The notes under the pieces were generated by a model, which saw only the letters and a list, made by a program, of their open reading frames with translations, did not search any database and was not told the origin of the DNA. The position numbers were made by a program, and so were the translations under genes. From Actinobacteria bacterium HGW-Actinobacteria-6 (lineage in GTDB: Bacteria; Actinomycetota; Coriobacteriia; Anaerosomatales; Anaerosomataceae), in contig PHEU01000009.1 of assembly GCA_002841295.1 (NCBI GenBank), forward strand, positions 1 through 64,000: a stretch of 64,000 bases of DNA, read 5' to 3'. Of the stretch, positions 1-8,475 are shown in pieces (the stretch's first letter is position 1; each line of letters begins with the position of its first letter).

Positions 1-703
<703 letters not shown>

Positions 704-707
<4 letters not shown>

Positions 708-2197
708 GCCGACACCTCCTCGTGCATCCCGGCGGCTAATTCAAGCGCACGATGGAGTGCGCGCGCCTTGTGCTGGCACTCCTCGAACTCGCTCACCGGG
801 TCGCTGTCGGCGACGATGCCGGCGCCCGACTGCAGGTACGCTCGGCCGTTCGCAAGCACGAACGTCCGGATCGTGATGCACATGTCCATCGCGCCATCGA
901 GGCCGAAGTAGCCGACGGTGCCGGCGTACGGCCCGCGCGCAGCGGGCTCGAGGCCCGAGATGATCTCCATCGCCCGAACCTTGGGAGCGCCCGAGACGGT
1001 GCCGGCAGGGAACGTGGCGCGCAGTGCGTCGAAAGCGTCCTTGTCCTTGGCCATGGTCCCGGTGACGTTGCTCACGATGTGCATGACGTGGCTGTAGTAC
1101 TCGACTTCCATGAGCTCGTCGACTTTCACGGTGCCAGGCACGCTCACGCGACCAACATCGTTGCGGCCGAGATCTACGAGCATGACGTGCTCGGCACGCT
1201 CCTTCTCATCGGCGAGCAGGTCGGCGCGAAGGCGGCCGTCCTCGGCAGCATCGACGCCTCGCGGACGCGTGCCGGCGAGCGGGCGGGTCAGCACGGTGTC
1301 GTCTTCCACCCGCACGAGCGGCTCGGGGCTCGAACCCACAAGCGTGACCTCACGCGTGCGGACGTAGAACATGTACGGGCTCGGGTTGACCGCGCGAAGC
1401 ACGCGATAGAGGTCCAGCCCATCACCCTCATACGGTGCCGAGAAGCGCTGCGAGAGCACGATCTGGAAGATGTCGCCTGCCATGATGTGTTCTTTGGCGT
1501 TCTTGACGCTGGCGATGAAATCCTCGCGGGATGTGTGAGATTTCAGGGGCACCTCGGCAGCCTGGCCAACCGAGCCGAGTTCGGCGCCGCGTGGGCCCTC
1601 GTCGATGCGCTTGAGGTACGTGTCTATCCGCTTGAGCGCCGCGTCGTAGGCGGCCTCTGGTGCGCCTCCGGGACGTACCGGCGCGATGACCTGCATGACG
1701 CGCCGCGCGTGATCGAAGGCGACTACGATGTCGGCCATCATGAACACCATGTCGGGGACGTCGAGCTCGTCGTTCTCATGCCTCGGCACGCGTTCGAACC
1801 CGGCAGTCGCTTCATAGCCGAGGAACCCGACCGCTCCGCCAACAAACAGCGGCAGTCCAGGCACGCGAGCCACCCGGCCGGCGTCAAGCTTACGCGCCAC
1901 GACCCTGAGTGGATCGGCCTCGTGCTCGCCGGTTACGCCACCGTTCTCGATGACCACCTCGGCACCGCGCGCCGTGATGACTTCGCGATCCCCCACACCG
2001 AGGAAGCTGTAGCGGCCAAGCCGCTCGCCGCCGATAACGCTCTCGAGCAGAAACGCATGCTCGGCACCCTCGGCCAGCGACATGAACGCGCTGATGGGCG
2101 TGGTGAGGTCCGCGTAGACCTCGCGCGCCACGGGGACCACATCGTGCTCCGCCGCCAGTGCAACAAACTCTTCTTTGCTTGGGACGATCATCGTCAT
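704..2197 (-). CDS. trpE: Anthranilate synthase component I
   Basis: Converts chorismate plus ammonia to anthranilate, the first committed step of tryptophan synthesis. The 497-residue length is typical. The N-terminal region carries the LLES motif of the tryptophan feedback site ([19 protein letters not shown]). The C-terminal chorismate-binding domain shows [35 protein letters not shown] and [12 protein letters not shown] chose the ATG at 2197 because AGGAG lies just upstream; an ATG two codons later (2191) and a GTG at 2212 are also in frame. The gene is preceded by a T-box leader and overlaps trpG by ATGA. PabB is the main alternative, but the LLES motif and the leader favour TrpE. Confidence 0.95.
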
Positions 2198-2220
2198 ACC
2201 TCTCCTGGACACTCCTGGGA

Positions 2221-2515
2221 ATACAAAAAAGCCCTCATCCCGAAAGGGACGAGAGCTTACTCCCGTGGTGCCACCCTAATTGCCGAAACCTCGCGGTTCC
2301 GACCACTTCCTGCAGTACTGCGACTTAACTCGCCGCTCATACCCGGTCCCTGGTATCGGTGGGCGTCCGCCGGGGCTAGTAGGCATCTTGGCCGTTGTCC
2401 CGGAGCCTCAAGGGTCCATTCCCACCGGTTACACACGTCGGGTTTCCACCGTCCCCGACTCTCTATGCAGTGTTTCCGGAGTACTACTCCCCGTCACAGG
2501 CGTGCTATGTGATTG
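2221..2515 (-). promoter_or_regulatory. Tryptophan-specific T-box riboswitch leader of trpE
   Basis: Read on the minus strand, the leader has a distal Stem I hairpin with a GGTG loop, an AGTA/GAA S-turn pair, and a specifier loop in which GAA is followed by TGG (2418-2416) and ACC. TGG is the tryptophan codon. The conserved T-box/antiterminator sequence AGGGTGGCACCACGGGAGT lies at 2277-2259. It is followed by a competing terminator hairpin (2256-2231) and a run of six T (2230-2225). The layout is the transcription-attenuation type: uncharged tRNA-Trp would stabilise the antiterminator and allow trpE expression. The 5' boundary is approximate. Confidence 0.92.
2231..2256 (-). terminator. Intrinsic terminator of the trpE T-box leader
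   Basis: A GC-rich hairpin (arms about 2256-2246 and 2241-2231 on the minus strand) is followed immediately by six T residues. It sits between the T-box sequence and the trpE ribosome binding site, as in attenuating T-box leaders. Confidence 0.85.
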
Positions 2516-2557
2516 ACGAGAACTCTACCAGCCTGATGGGGCGTGCGCAAGCCGGAA

Positions 2558-3199
2558 CTACTTGGCACAGCCCGTCAGACCGAAGACCACGGAGCATGCG
2601 CACCGCTGGCCCTGAATCTCGTTACCGACAGATGCGGGAACCTCAATGCGAATCTTCCACGTCCCTACGTCACGACAACAACTGGAATACACGCCAAGCT
2701 TTACGGGCGCAGAATATGTGAGTCCGGACGCGGCCAACTGGCGAAGTGTGCCGGTAGCAACGGCGTAATCCGTACCCGGTGTGAGCGACGAGGTGTACGT
2801 CACAGTCACGTTTATGTTGCTGCTGAGCACACCGGAGTCCACCAGATCGCGGATTGAGATGCTCGGGATGCCGCACACCGTACCCGTGTTCTTGACGTAG
2901 GCAACCATAGTTCCTGAGCGACCCGGATACAGGTGCGAGGCGATCTCGGTGATCTGATCAGTGAGCGCAGGTGGCGGATTGGCTGCGTCGTACCACTCAA
3001 GCGGTGTCGCGGCGGGTGCGACCTTGAGAACGCCGACAGGCGTCGGCCTACAGTGAAGTGCGGGCGCCGCGTACGAGGATCCGCCGTTGCCGAACGCTAG
3101 CGCGCCCAAAAAGACAGCCACGGCTGCGCCCAACCTGAGCACAGACTCCCACGCCGAGCGCGTCGTGCCCTTCGGCGTCTGTCGGCCGCGCCTTCTCAT
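2558..3199 (-). CDS. Secreted CalY/TasA-like surface protein, Cys-rich
   Basis: Protein of 213 residues with a basic N-terminus, a hydrophobic segment at about residues 20-45 (AVAVFLGALAFGNGGSSYA) and a beta-rich body. Near the C-terminus VGNEIQG matches VGNDIQS at the same place in the TasA-like protein encoded at 4664-5272; GN-x-x-Q is a recurrent pattern in CalY/TasA proteins. Unlike that protein it has several Cys, including a CC pair and CAC near the end, suggesting disulphides. Its ATG overlaps the preceding stop as ATGA. It is probably a minor or accessory fibre subunit exported with help from the upstream SipW-type peptidase. Family membership is inferred from the short motif, the size and the neighbours. 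Confidence 0.6.
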   Translation of the reverse strand: MRRRGRQTPKGTTRSAWESVLRLGAAVAVFLGALAFGNGGSSYAAPALHCRPTPVGVLKVAPAATPLEWYDAANPPPALTDQITEIASHLYPGRSGTMVAYVKNTGTVCGIPSISIRDLVDSGVLSSNINVTVTYTSSLTPGTDYAVATGTLRQLAASGLTYSAPVKLGVYSSCCRDVGTWKIRIEVPASVGNEIQGQRCACSVVFGLTGCAK

Positions 3200-3993
3200 G
3201 GCAACGACGGCGGCACATCAGGCGAAGGCGGCGGCTCGGGATCCGCCTCAGGCTCAGGAGCTGGTGGCGGGTCGGGTGCCGGGTCGGGGTCGGGTTCGGG
3301 GTCGGGGTCGGGGTCGGGCGTGATGCGGGGCTTGGGCGCATTCTGCTCAGGAACCACCGGCGCGATTCGAACCCGAGGTGTGCCAGTACTGGCCCTCGGG
3401 CCGCCAGGCACCCCTTGCTCGTCCTCCGTCGCTTGCTTCTCACTCGGAGCAAGAACCTTCACCCTCACCTGGATCTCCTTCGTGAAGCTCCCGAACAGAT
3501 CGGCAACTGTGAGCGTGCCTTCATACGAACCCGGAGCAACGCCGTGTGTGTCAAGCTTCATCCCGAGTGTGGACGTGCCACCCGGTGGGAGCGACTCCGG
3601 AGCGAGCGAAACGACCGAGAACAGCGTTCGGATATCGGTCGAAAGCGATGCGCTCAGCGCATAAGGTATGTCGCCGGGATTGTCGATCAACAGCACCTCG
3701 GGCGAGTTGTTCGAATTACCCTCAGAGACAGCTCCGAAATCGAGCCACACGCTTGTGCCGTCCACGTGCGCAATCCGCGGAGACGGGCCGGTTCCCCCGG
3801 CATCTGTTGCCCGCGACTTACCTTCACGGAAGACGGCGGCAATCGGCTGCTGGCAGGCGCCCTTGAAGCGCACCCCGGCAGAAACCGAGTTGCCTAACAG
3901 CGCAGCTGCCTGCATGACGGTCAAGATCGCGCACAACAATGTCCCCACCGCGACACAGGCAACGCGACGACGTGTCCACAACGCCCTGTTCAC
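3196..3993 (-). CDS. Exported Ig-like protein with Pro/Asp/Glu repeat tail
   Basis: Protein of 265 residues, GTG start at 3993 overlapping the sipW stop (GTGA). A signal-like hydrophobic segment lies at residues 10-35. The central part (about 70-180) reads like an Ig-like/ASPM-type beta-sandwich (VWLDFGAVSEG, GTLTVADLFGSFTKEIQVRVKV). The last 45 residues are nearly all Pro, Asp, Glu and Ala in DP/EP repeats, a typical extended wall-spanning or spacer segment. It lies between the SipW-type peptidase and a second CalY-like protein, so an accessory or anchoring role in a surface fibre is plausible. I do not recognise a named family. Confidence 0.6.
   Translation of the reverse strand: MNRALWTRRRVACVAVGTLLCAILTVMQAAALLGNSVSAGVRFKGACQQPIAAVFREGKSRATDAGGTGPSPRIAHVDGTSVWLDFGAVSEGNSNNSPEVLLIDNPGDIPYALSASLSTDIRTLFSVVSLAPESLPPGGTSTLGMKLDTHGVAPGSYEGTLTVADLFGSFTKEIQVRVKVLAPSEKQATEDEQGVPGGPRASTGTPRVRIAPVVPEQNAPKPRITPDPDPDPEPDPDPAPDPPPAPEPEADPEPPPSPDVPPSLP
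3270..3319. repeat. GGGGTC tandem repeat with G-quadruplex potential
   Basis: The plus strand has a run of at least six GGG/GGGG tracts separated by one to three bases (GGGTC/GGGGTC units). It encodes the DP/EP repeat tail of the protein at 3196-3993 on the other strand. Confidence 0.8.
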
Positions 3994-4655
3994 TCCGTGT
4001 CCTCCCGCAACTCGCTGCCGGCGCGAGGAACGCTGTGGCGCTCGCGAACGGTCTTGCCAATCGATCCGATTTCCAGAATGACGATGAGTGACGCCGGAAG
4101 AACCACCAGTGTCAGAAGTCCGAGGCGAGTGCGCACGAAAGAACTGAGGTAGCCCAGGTATGGAATCGCAAAAGAGGCGCTGCCGAGTACTGCATCGGAC
4201 GACACTACCCAGCGATCCTCCACCCGATTAGCGTCCCCCTTCGTATGGAACCGAGCGGTTCCACCTGTCATGTCGATCGAGGTCACCCGGTGGGTTGTGA
4301 TGCTACCTGGTTCACGAGAGTCTTCGGTCGGCGTCTGAAACGAAATGACATCTCCGACCCGGACTTCCTCAGCGCTCACCCGCCGCACGAAAAGAACGCT
4401 GCCAACGCGGAAGGTCGGCTCCATGCTTCCGCCGAGGACGACCATCGTCGAGTAGCCACCCACGAAGACCACGCGACGGGAACCACCTTGAGTGGTTGCG
4501 GCGAACAGGGCCGCAGCTAGGATGACGAGCGCCAGCATGAGCGCCAGCCCCGTGAGCGTCTTGCCCACAGTCCTCAATGCGTGCGCCAATCCCATTCTTA
4601 TCCGCCGCCCTGGTTTTGATGGCACGAGGACGATTCGCCCCCGTGCCATCACCAA
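3990..4655 (-). CDS. sipW: SipW-type (ER-type) signal peptidase I
   Basis: Membrane serine protease that releases exported precursors. It has a TM helix at residues 33-54 and a second hydrophobic segment near the C-terminus (about 178-200). The nucleophile is Ser77 in GGSMEPTF. The partner is a histidine (H122 in ITTHRV) instead of the Lys of ordinary bacterial enzymes, which is the mark of the SipW/ER-type subfamily. The frame opens with GTG at 4655, immediately followed by ATG at 4652. It follows the TasA-like gene by 8 bp and overlaps the next gene as GTGA. In Bacillus, SipW processes the fibre proteins TasA and TapA; the neighbours here fit the same job. Confidence 0.9.
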   Translation of the reverse strand: MVMARGRIVLVPSKPGRRIRMGLAHALRTVGKTLTGLALMLALVILAAALFAATTQGGSRRVVFVGGYSTMVVLGGSMEPTFRVGSVLFVRRVSAEEVRVGDVISFQTPTEDSREPGSITTHRVTSIDMTGGTARFHTKGDANRVEDRWVVSSDAVLGSASFAIPYLGYLSSFVRTRLGLLTLVVLPASLIVILEIGSIGKTVRERHSVPRAGSELREDTE

Positions 4656-4663
4656 TGAAACCG

Positions 4664-5272
4664 CTACTGATCCAGCGTGTAGACAGCCTTGAAGCTCAGC
4701 TCGTCACTCTGGATATCGTTGCCCACAGTTGTCGGAATCCAGATCTTCATGGCGTACGCGTGCTGCTCTCCCGCGGCGTACGTGCCAAGCGCGATCGGAC
4801 AAGCGGCCTTCAGCGAAGCGAACGAACCGGGACCCCAGACCACGGTTCCGGGAGCCGGCCCGAACGATGTCCCGTCCTTGTAGACGGTGACCATCGTGTT
4901 TGCACCGAGTTCGCCGGTAACGTCGGTGTCGCCCATTGCCTCCTCTGGCGGCATCAAGCCAGCCTCGTCATCATCCCAGTCTGCAATGTTCATGGACACC
5001 TTGCCGGGCATGTTGCCGGCGTTCTTGACGATGACCACCCACGGCGACGCATCCGGATTTAGGTCGCCGATGCCAGTGAACGTGTGCCACCCCGGCGCAA
5101 CCGTACCGACCATCTCATAGTCGATGATGCTGACGCGATCGAGGTAGAGCTCAGCAGCTTCGCCATTGAACGCAGCGGGAGCTTCGTCGTGATACAACGC
5201 CCATGTCCCCACACCGACGAGGCCGATAGCCACAACGATCACGAGGACACTGAGAAGAATCTTCTTGCTCAT
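4664..5272 (-). CDS. TasA/CalY-like fibre protein with SipW-dependent-type signal peptide
   Basis: Protein of 202 residues, starting MSKKILLSVLVIVVAIGLVG and continuing VGTWALYHDEAPAAFNG. This Lys-rich n-region, long hydrophobic core and G-T-W/F-A segment is characteristic of SipW-dependent signal peptides on TasA/camelysin proteins. The mature part is acidic and Cys-poor and ends with a GNDIQ motif, as in TasA-type subunits. It is first in a four-gene operon with its own peptidase. A ribosome binding site (AGGGGG) precedes the ATG. Likely role: main subunit of a surface fibre or matrix. Whether it polymerises cannot be told from sequence. Confidence 0.8.
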   Translation of the reverse strand: MSKKILLSVLVIVVAIGLVGVGTWALYHDEAPAAFNGEAAELYLDRVSIIDYEMVGTVAPGWHTFTGIGDLNPDASPWVVIVKNAGNMPGKVSMNIADWDDDEAGLMPPEEAMGDTDVTGELGANTMVTVYKDGTSFGPAPGTVVWGPGSFASLKAACPIALGTYAAGEQHAYAMKIWIPTTVGNDIQSDELSFKAVYTLDQ

Positions 5273-5299
5273 TTTCTAGAACCCCCTATTGGATGATTG

Positions 5300-5330
5300 C
5301 TATTTCCGCGCTCCCCCTCGGAGCGCTTCG
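5300..5330 (-). promoter_or_regulatory. Hairpin between the regulator gene and the TasA-like operon
   Basis: On the minus strand the arms GCGCTCC and GGGAGCGC pair perfectly around a four-base loop, in the 70-bp gap before the TasA-like gene. No T-run follows, so it is not a clear intrinsic terminator; it could be a processing or attenuation element. Confidence 0.35.
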
Positions 5331-5342
5331 AGCGAAGAGCCT

Positions 5343-5744
5343 CTACTCGCCGGCATCACCCCCTTCGAGGTCAGCGCTTGATACCAGTTCGCGAATGACC
5401 CCGATCAGACGCGTGCCGGCATCCACTTTCGGGACGAATGCTCGCGCTCCCGCCTCGATGCTCATGTGCTCGTTGTCGGCGGACCGGTGTGCGGTCAGCG
5501 CGACAACGCTGACTTCAGGGTGTGTGTCCGAGAGAATCCGGGTGGCGTCGAAGCCATTCATCCTCGGCATAAAGAGATCCATGAGGACAACATCCGGCGA
5601 AAGTGCGTCGGTCATGCGAACAGCCTCTCGGCCATCTACCGCACGACCAACCACGATCATGTCGTGCTGTGCGGCGACAAACCGGCCCAAGAGCGTGCTG
5701 AAGCCGTCATTGTCATCTGCAACGAGAACCCGGGCTTGCCGCAT
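5343..5744 (-). CDS. Single-domain response regulator (receiver only)
   Basis: CheY-like receiver of 133 residues without an output domain. Phospho-acceptor Asp56 lies in VVLMDLFMP, the acidic pocket in VLVADDND, the switch Thr in VALTAHR and the conserved Lys in FVPKVD. I chose the ATG at 5744 (GGGGGG upstream) because residues encoded upstream in the same frame do not resemble a receiver. It is the last gene of a kinase/NarL-regulator group and lies just upstream of the TasA-like operon. It may act as a phosphate sink or signal through protein contact. Confidence 0.85.
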   Translation of the reverse strand: MRQARVLVADDNDGFSTLLGRFVAAQHDMIVVGRAVDGREAVRMTDALSPDVVLMDLFMPRMNGFDATRILSDTHPEVSVVALTAHRSADNEHMSIEAGARAFVPKVDAGTRLIGVIRELVSSADLEGGDAGE

Positions 5745-5769
5745 TGGCCCCCCATACGCGACACAGAAA

Positions 5770-5808
5770 CACACCTCCCGAAGCCCGATTGTGGCATCGT
5801 GAGGTGTG
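5770..5808. repeat. Inverted repeat in the gap between two response regulators
   Basis: Perfect 8-bp arms (5770-5777 CACACCTC and 5801-5808 GAGGTGTG) separated by 23 bp, in the 133-bp gap upstream of the receiver-only gene. It could be a regulator-binding site or an mRNA hairpin. Nothing else is recognised in this gap. Confidence 0.4.
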
Positions 5809-5877
5809 GGAGGCATCGGCCCGAAGACCAGTCCGGGTGGCTCAGAAGAGCAGTTAAGACCTAACCGAACGGCCAGG

Positions 5878-6528
5878 TCAGTTGCAGATTCCCCTGCGGT
5901 GGGCAGCGCAAATCGCTTCGGCGCGACTATGCAGGTCAAGCTTGCGCAAGAGATTGTGCACGTGGAACTTCACAGTGTGCTCAGAGATGAAGAGTGCGTG
6001 GGCAATCTCGGCATTCGAGAGACCATGAGCGAGCGAGCTCCACACCTGACGCTCTCGGTCGGTCAGCGAGTCGACGCCCGGCTCCGTGCGCGCGCGGAGT
6101 GCCGCAATGAGTCCGGTGGAGGCTTCTGCCGAGAGCGGCGCTTGGTTGGACATCACGTTGCGGACAGCATCAACGATTTCTCGCGGTTTGGCTGACTTGG
6201 TGAGATAACCATTGGCGCCACTTTCCATGGCAAGGCTCACTGATGGCCCGCCGCCCTGACATGAGAAGATGATGACCTTCGAGTTCCCGCTGGACCTGAT
6301 GACCTGAAGTGTCTTAATGCCGTCCATCCCCGGGAGACCGATATCGAGCAGGACAACATCCGGGACGAGCTGGTTCACGACCGCGATACCCTGCTCTCCG
6401 GTGTCGGCCTCTCCGATGACCTCGATGTCTGAGACGTGCTCGAGCACGGAGCGAACGCCGGCCCGCATGACGGGATGGTCCTCGATGAGGACAACACGCG
6501 TGACCCGCATATCGCTCACCCGCGCCAT
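5878..6528 (-). CDS. NarL/LuxR-family response regulator
   Basis: Transcription factor of 216 residues: receiver domain with phospho-acceptor Asp62 (VVLLDIGLPGMDG) and Lys in GYLTKSAKP, then a LuxR-type helix-turn-helix (LTDRERQVWSSLAHGLSNAE, followed by SEHTVKFHVHNLLRKL). The ATG at 6528 overlaps the 3' end of the kinase gene; an in-frame ATG at 6510 is also possible. It is the likely partner of the adjacent kinase, and the nearest downstream target is the TasA-like operon. The target assignment is inferred from position. Confidence 0.9.
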   Translation of the reverse strand: MARVSDMRVTRVVLIEDHPVMRAGVRSVLEHVSDIEVIGEADTGEQGIAVVNQLVPDVVLLDIGLPGMDGIKTLQVIRSSGNSKVIIFSCQGGGPSVSLAMESGANGYLTKSAKPREIVDAVRNVMSNQAPLSAEASTGLIAALRARTEPGVDSLTDRERQVWSSLAHGLSNAEIAHALFISEHTVKFHVHNLLRKLDLHSRAEAICAAHRRGICN

Positions 6529-7235
6529 ATGGGTATCCTCGCTGTCACAGTCGTGCCGACGCCAGGGGTACTGTCGATATCGCACGCACCGTCCAGCAGT
6601 TGCGCGCGCTCGCGCATCCCCGTAAGCCCACAGCACTCCCGCTGTCCGCGGACGGCGATCTCGTCACCCACGAAGAACCCACAGCCGTTGTCGGCCACGA
6701 TGCAGCGTACGACGTCTTCCGACAACTCCAGGCGGATATCGACACGGGAGGCTCCAGAGTGACGCTTCACGTTGGAGAGAGCCTCCTGAACGATCCGGAA
6801 CATCGCGATTCTCAATGAACGAGACATAGCAGTCTCGACGCCATCAACGGTGAAGTTCACGCGGATGCCGGAACCGGCGGCGAACGTCAGAGAGTGAACA
6901 CGCAGTGAGTCGACCATTCCTTCAACTTCAAATGGACGGCCATGCAGATCATCGATGAGTACGTACATCTCATCGAGTGCTGCTGCGAGCAGTCGCTCAA
7001 CCTCAATCAACGTACCGTCGGCTCCATCACCATCGGATTCCCTCACCATCCGGAGCAGCAGTAACGCAGATGCAATCGTCTGCGTTGGACCGTCGTGAAG
7101 GTCGAAGCCTATGCGCAACCGCTCGCGCTCCTGAAGCTCCAGCGCAGTACTCGCATCGACGACCAAAGCAGACCCTGTCGGCGGCCAACGGTGACTAGAC
7201 TCGTTGTGGCTTTGGTCGCTGTTATGCAAGTTCAC
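6516..7235 (-). CDS. Soluble NarL-family sensor histidine kinase
   Basis: Kinase of about 239 residues with a HisKA_3 dimerisation helix (GFDLHDGPTQTIASALLLL, phosphorylated His at about residue 47) and a HATPase domain (VQEALSNVKRHS, DNGCGF, GLTGMRERAQLL, GTTVTARI). It has no TM segment and no recognisable sensory domain, so like DegS it probably senses a cytoplasmic signal or a partner. I prefer the GTG at 7235, which has AGGGG four bases upstream; a TTG at 7256 also opens the frame. It overlaps the regulator gene by 13 bp. Confidence 0.85.
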   Translation of the reverse strand: MNLHNSDQSHNESSHRWPPTGSALVVDASTALELQERERLRIGFDLHDGPTQTIASALLLLRMVRESDGDGADGTLIEVERLLAAALDEMYVLIDDLHGRPFEVEGMVDSLRVHSLTFAAGSGIRVNFTVDGVETAMSRSLRIAMFRIVQEALSNVKRHSGASRVDIRLELSEDVVRCIVADNGCGFFVGDEIAVRGQRECCGLTGMRERAQLLDGACDIDSTPGVGTTVTARIPIWRG

Positions 7236-7256
7236 CCATCCCCTCACGGGCGCCAA

Positions 7257-7374
7257 AAAGCCAGCTCTCCAGGCAACGGTTGCAAGCGAACCTCAACGCT
7301 GTCGGCCCCCCGGCGACAGCCAATTTAGTATACACCTGCGCAACGACGCCTAAACGCACGCAGGAATCGCGACG
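7257..7374 (-). promoter_or_regulatory. Promoter region of the kinase/regulator group
   Basis: On the minus strand a TATACT -10-like hexamer preceded by TG (about 7333-7328) is followed by a GC-rich hairpin (CTGTCG/CGACAG arms) and then the kinase start. The -35 is weak. This is a plausible but unproven promoter. Confidence 0.35.
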
Positions 7375-8475
7375 TCACTCTCGGACAGATGAGTCCTGCG
7401 ATACCGCCCCAAGAAAGGTCACACGGGAATCCCCGATACGGAACGACTGTCCGCTCAGAAGCGTTGTCTCCCGGTGGCAGCCATCGCCGCAGAACAAGCC
7501 GCCGGAATCAGTGAGTTCGAGCGCATGTACAGAGTCGCCCACCGAACTGAGCCGTACGGCGTAGGCTGGAGTGTCTTCGACATGGATGTCGGCGTTGGCT
7601 GCGGTCCCGATCACCGATGGAAGTCTGACCAGCTTCTCGGCATGCATGGTGCCGGTGTCGATGCTGAACCTATAGCGCAGCGCATGAATCGCCTCGCTCT
7701 CGCTCGACTCGCCTGCCGCTAGCCTCCTTCGCCAGAAGAACGCGGCAACAGCGAACACCAGAACGCCGAGACCCGCTAGCATGGGCACGACAACGTCCCA
7801 CACGCCTGCACCCGCCCGCTTTGTCCCGGAGTCGGTGACAAGAGCGACGTCCGGTGCGTTCTCGGCAAGGAACGCGCGGACGTCATCGACCGGGATACTG
7901 AATCCGACCGCGTCGACTTCGACGTCTGCGATCTTGGCGACGTTCACTCCAACGAGACGACCCTGATCATCTACGAGCGGGCCACCACTGTTGCCCGGGT
8001 TGATGGCTGCATCCGTCTGCACGTACGTGAACCCTTCGAACGTCTGCAACGGCGAAGACACAACGCCCTTGGTGAGCGACACCGACTTGAGCCCGATTGG
8101 GAAGCCGAGGACGATCACGTCCTGCCCTCGCTCCAGGGCTGCACTGCTGCCCCACACGATCGGGTCGACATCCGGCAGCGAGACCTCGAGCAACGCGAGG
8201 TCACGATTGCGGTCGATTGCCAGCACGCGGTACGGCTCAAGGCGATCCGCCACAAGGACCCTGGCCTGCAGCCCTTCGGCGGCATCAACGACGTGCGAAA
8301 CGGTGAGCACGCGGTTCGGCGCGATGATGAATCCCGTGCCAATGCGGTCTGCGCCCGCCGTGATCGCGACAATGGACTCAGTGGCGCGCTCAAGCGAGGA
8401 CTGCGCGTAGGCGACACCGGCGACCAAGAGCACGCCAGCAATCACTGCCGAGACCACTGTGCGACGGACTCTCAC
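7375..8475 (-). CDS. Membrane S1C (HtrA-like) serine protease with FHA-like C-terminal domain
   Basis: Protein of 366 residues. An N-terminal signal/anchor (residues 5-25) is followed by a trypsin-fold domain with an intact triad: His61 (LTVSHVV), Asp92 (RDLALLEV) and Ser163 (NPGNSGGPL). There is no PDZ domain. A TM helix at about 224-245 is followed by a cytoplasmic segment (about 285-360) that reads like an FHA or FHA-like fold (RLPSVIGTAANADIHV, SFRIGDSRVTFLG). The GTG at 8475 overlaps the preceding stop as GTGA. The topology suggests an extracytoplasmic protease linked to a cytoplasmic phospho-peptide reader. The FHA call rests on a few motifs. Confidence 0.82.
   Translation of the reverse strand: MRVRRTVVSAVIAGVLLVAGVAYAQSSLERATESIVAITAGADRIGTGFIIAPNRVLTVSHVVDAAEGLQARVLVADRLEPYRVLAIDRNRDLALLEVSLPDVDPIVWGSSAALERGQDVIVLGFPIGLKSVSLTKGVVSSPLQTFEGFTYVQTDAAINPGNSGGPLVDDQGRLVGVNVAKIADVEVDAVGFSIPVDDVRAFLAENAPDVALVTDSGTKRAGAGVWDVVVPMLAGLGVLVFAVAAFFWRRRLAAGESSESEAIHALRYRFSIDTGTMHAEKLVRLPSVIGTAANADIHVEDTPAYAVRLSSVGDSVHALELTDSGGLFCGDGCHRETTLLSGQSFRIGDSRVTFLGAVSQDSSVRE

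Noticed and set aside
752-2512. A 586-residue open frame on the plus strand
   Set aside because: It is antisense to trpE and its T-box leader, has no recognisable domain, and exists only because GC-rich coding DNA leaves the opposite frame open.
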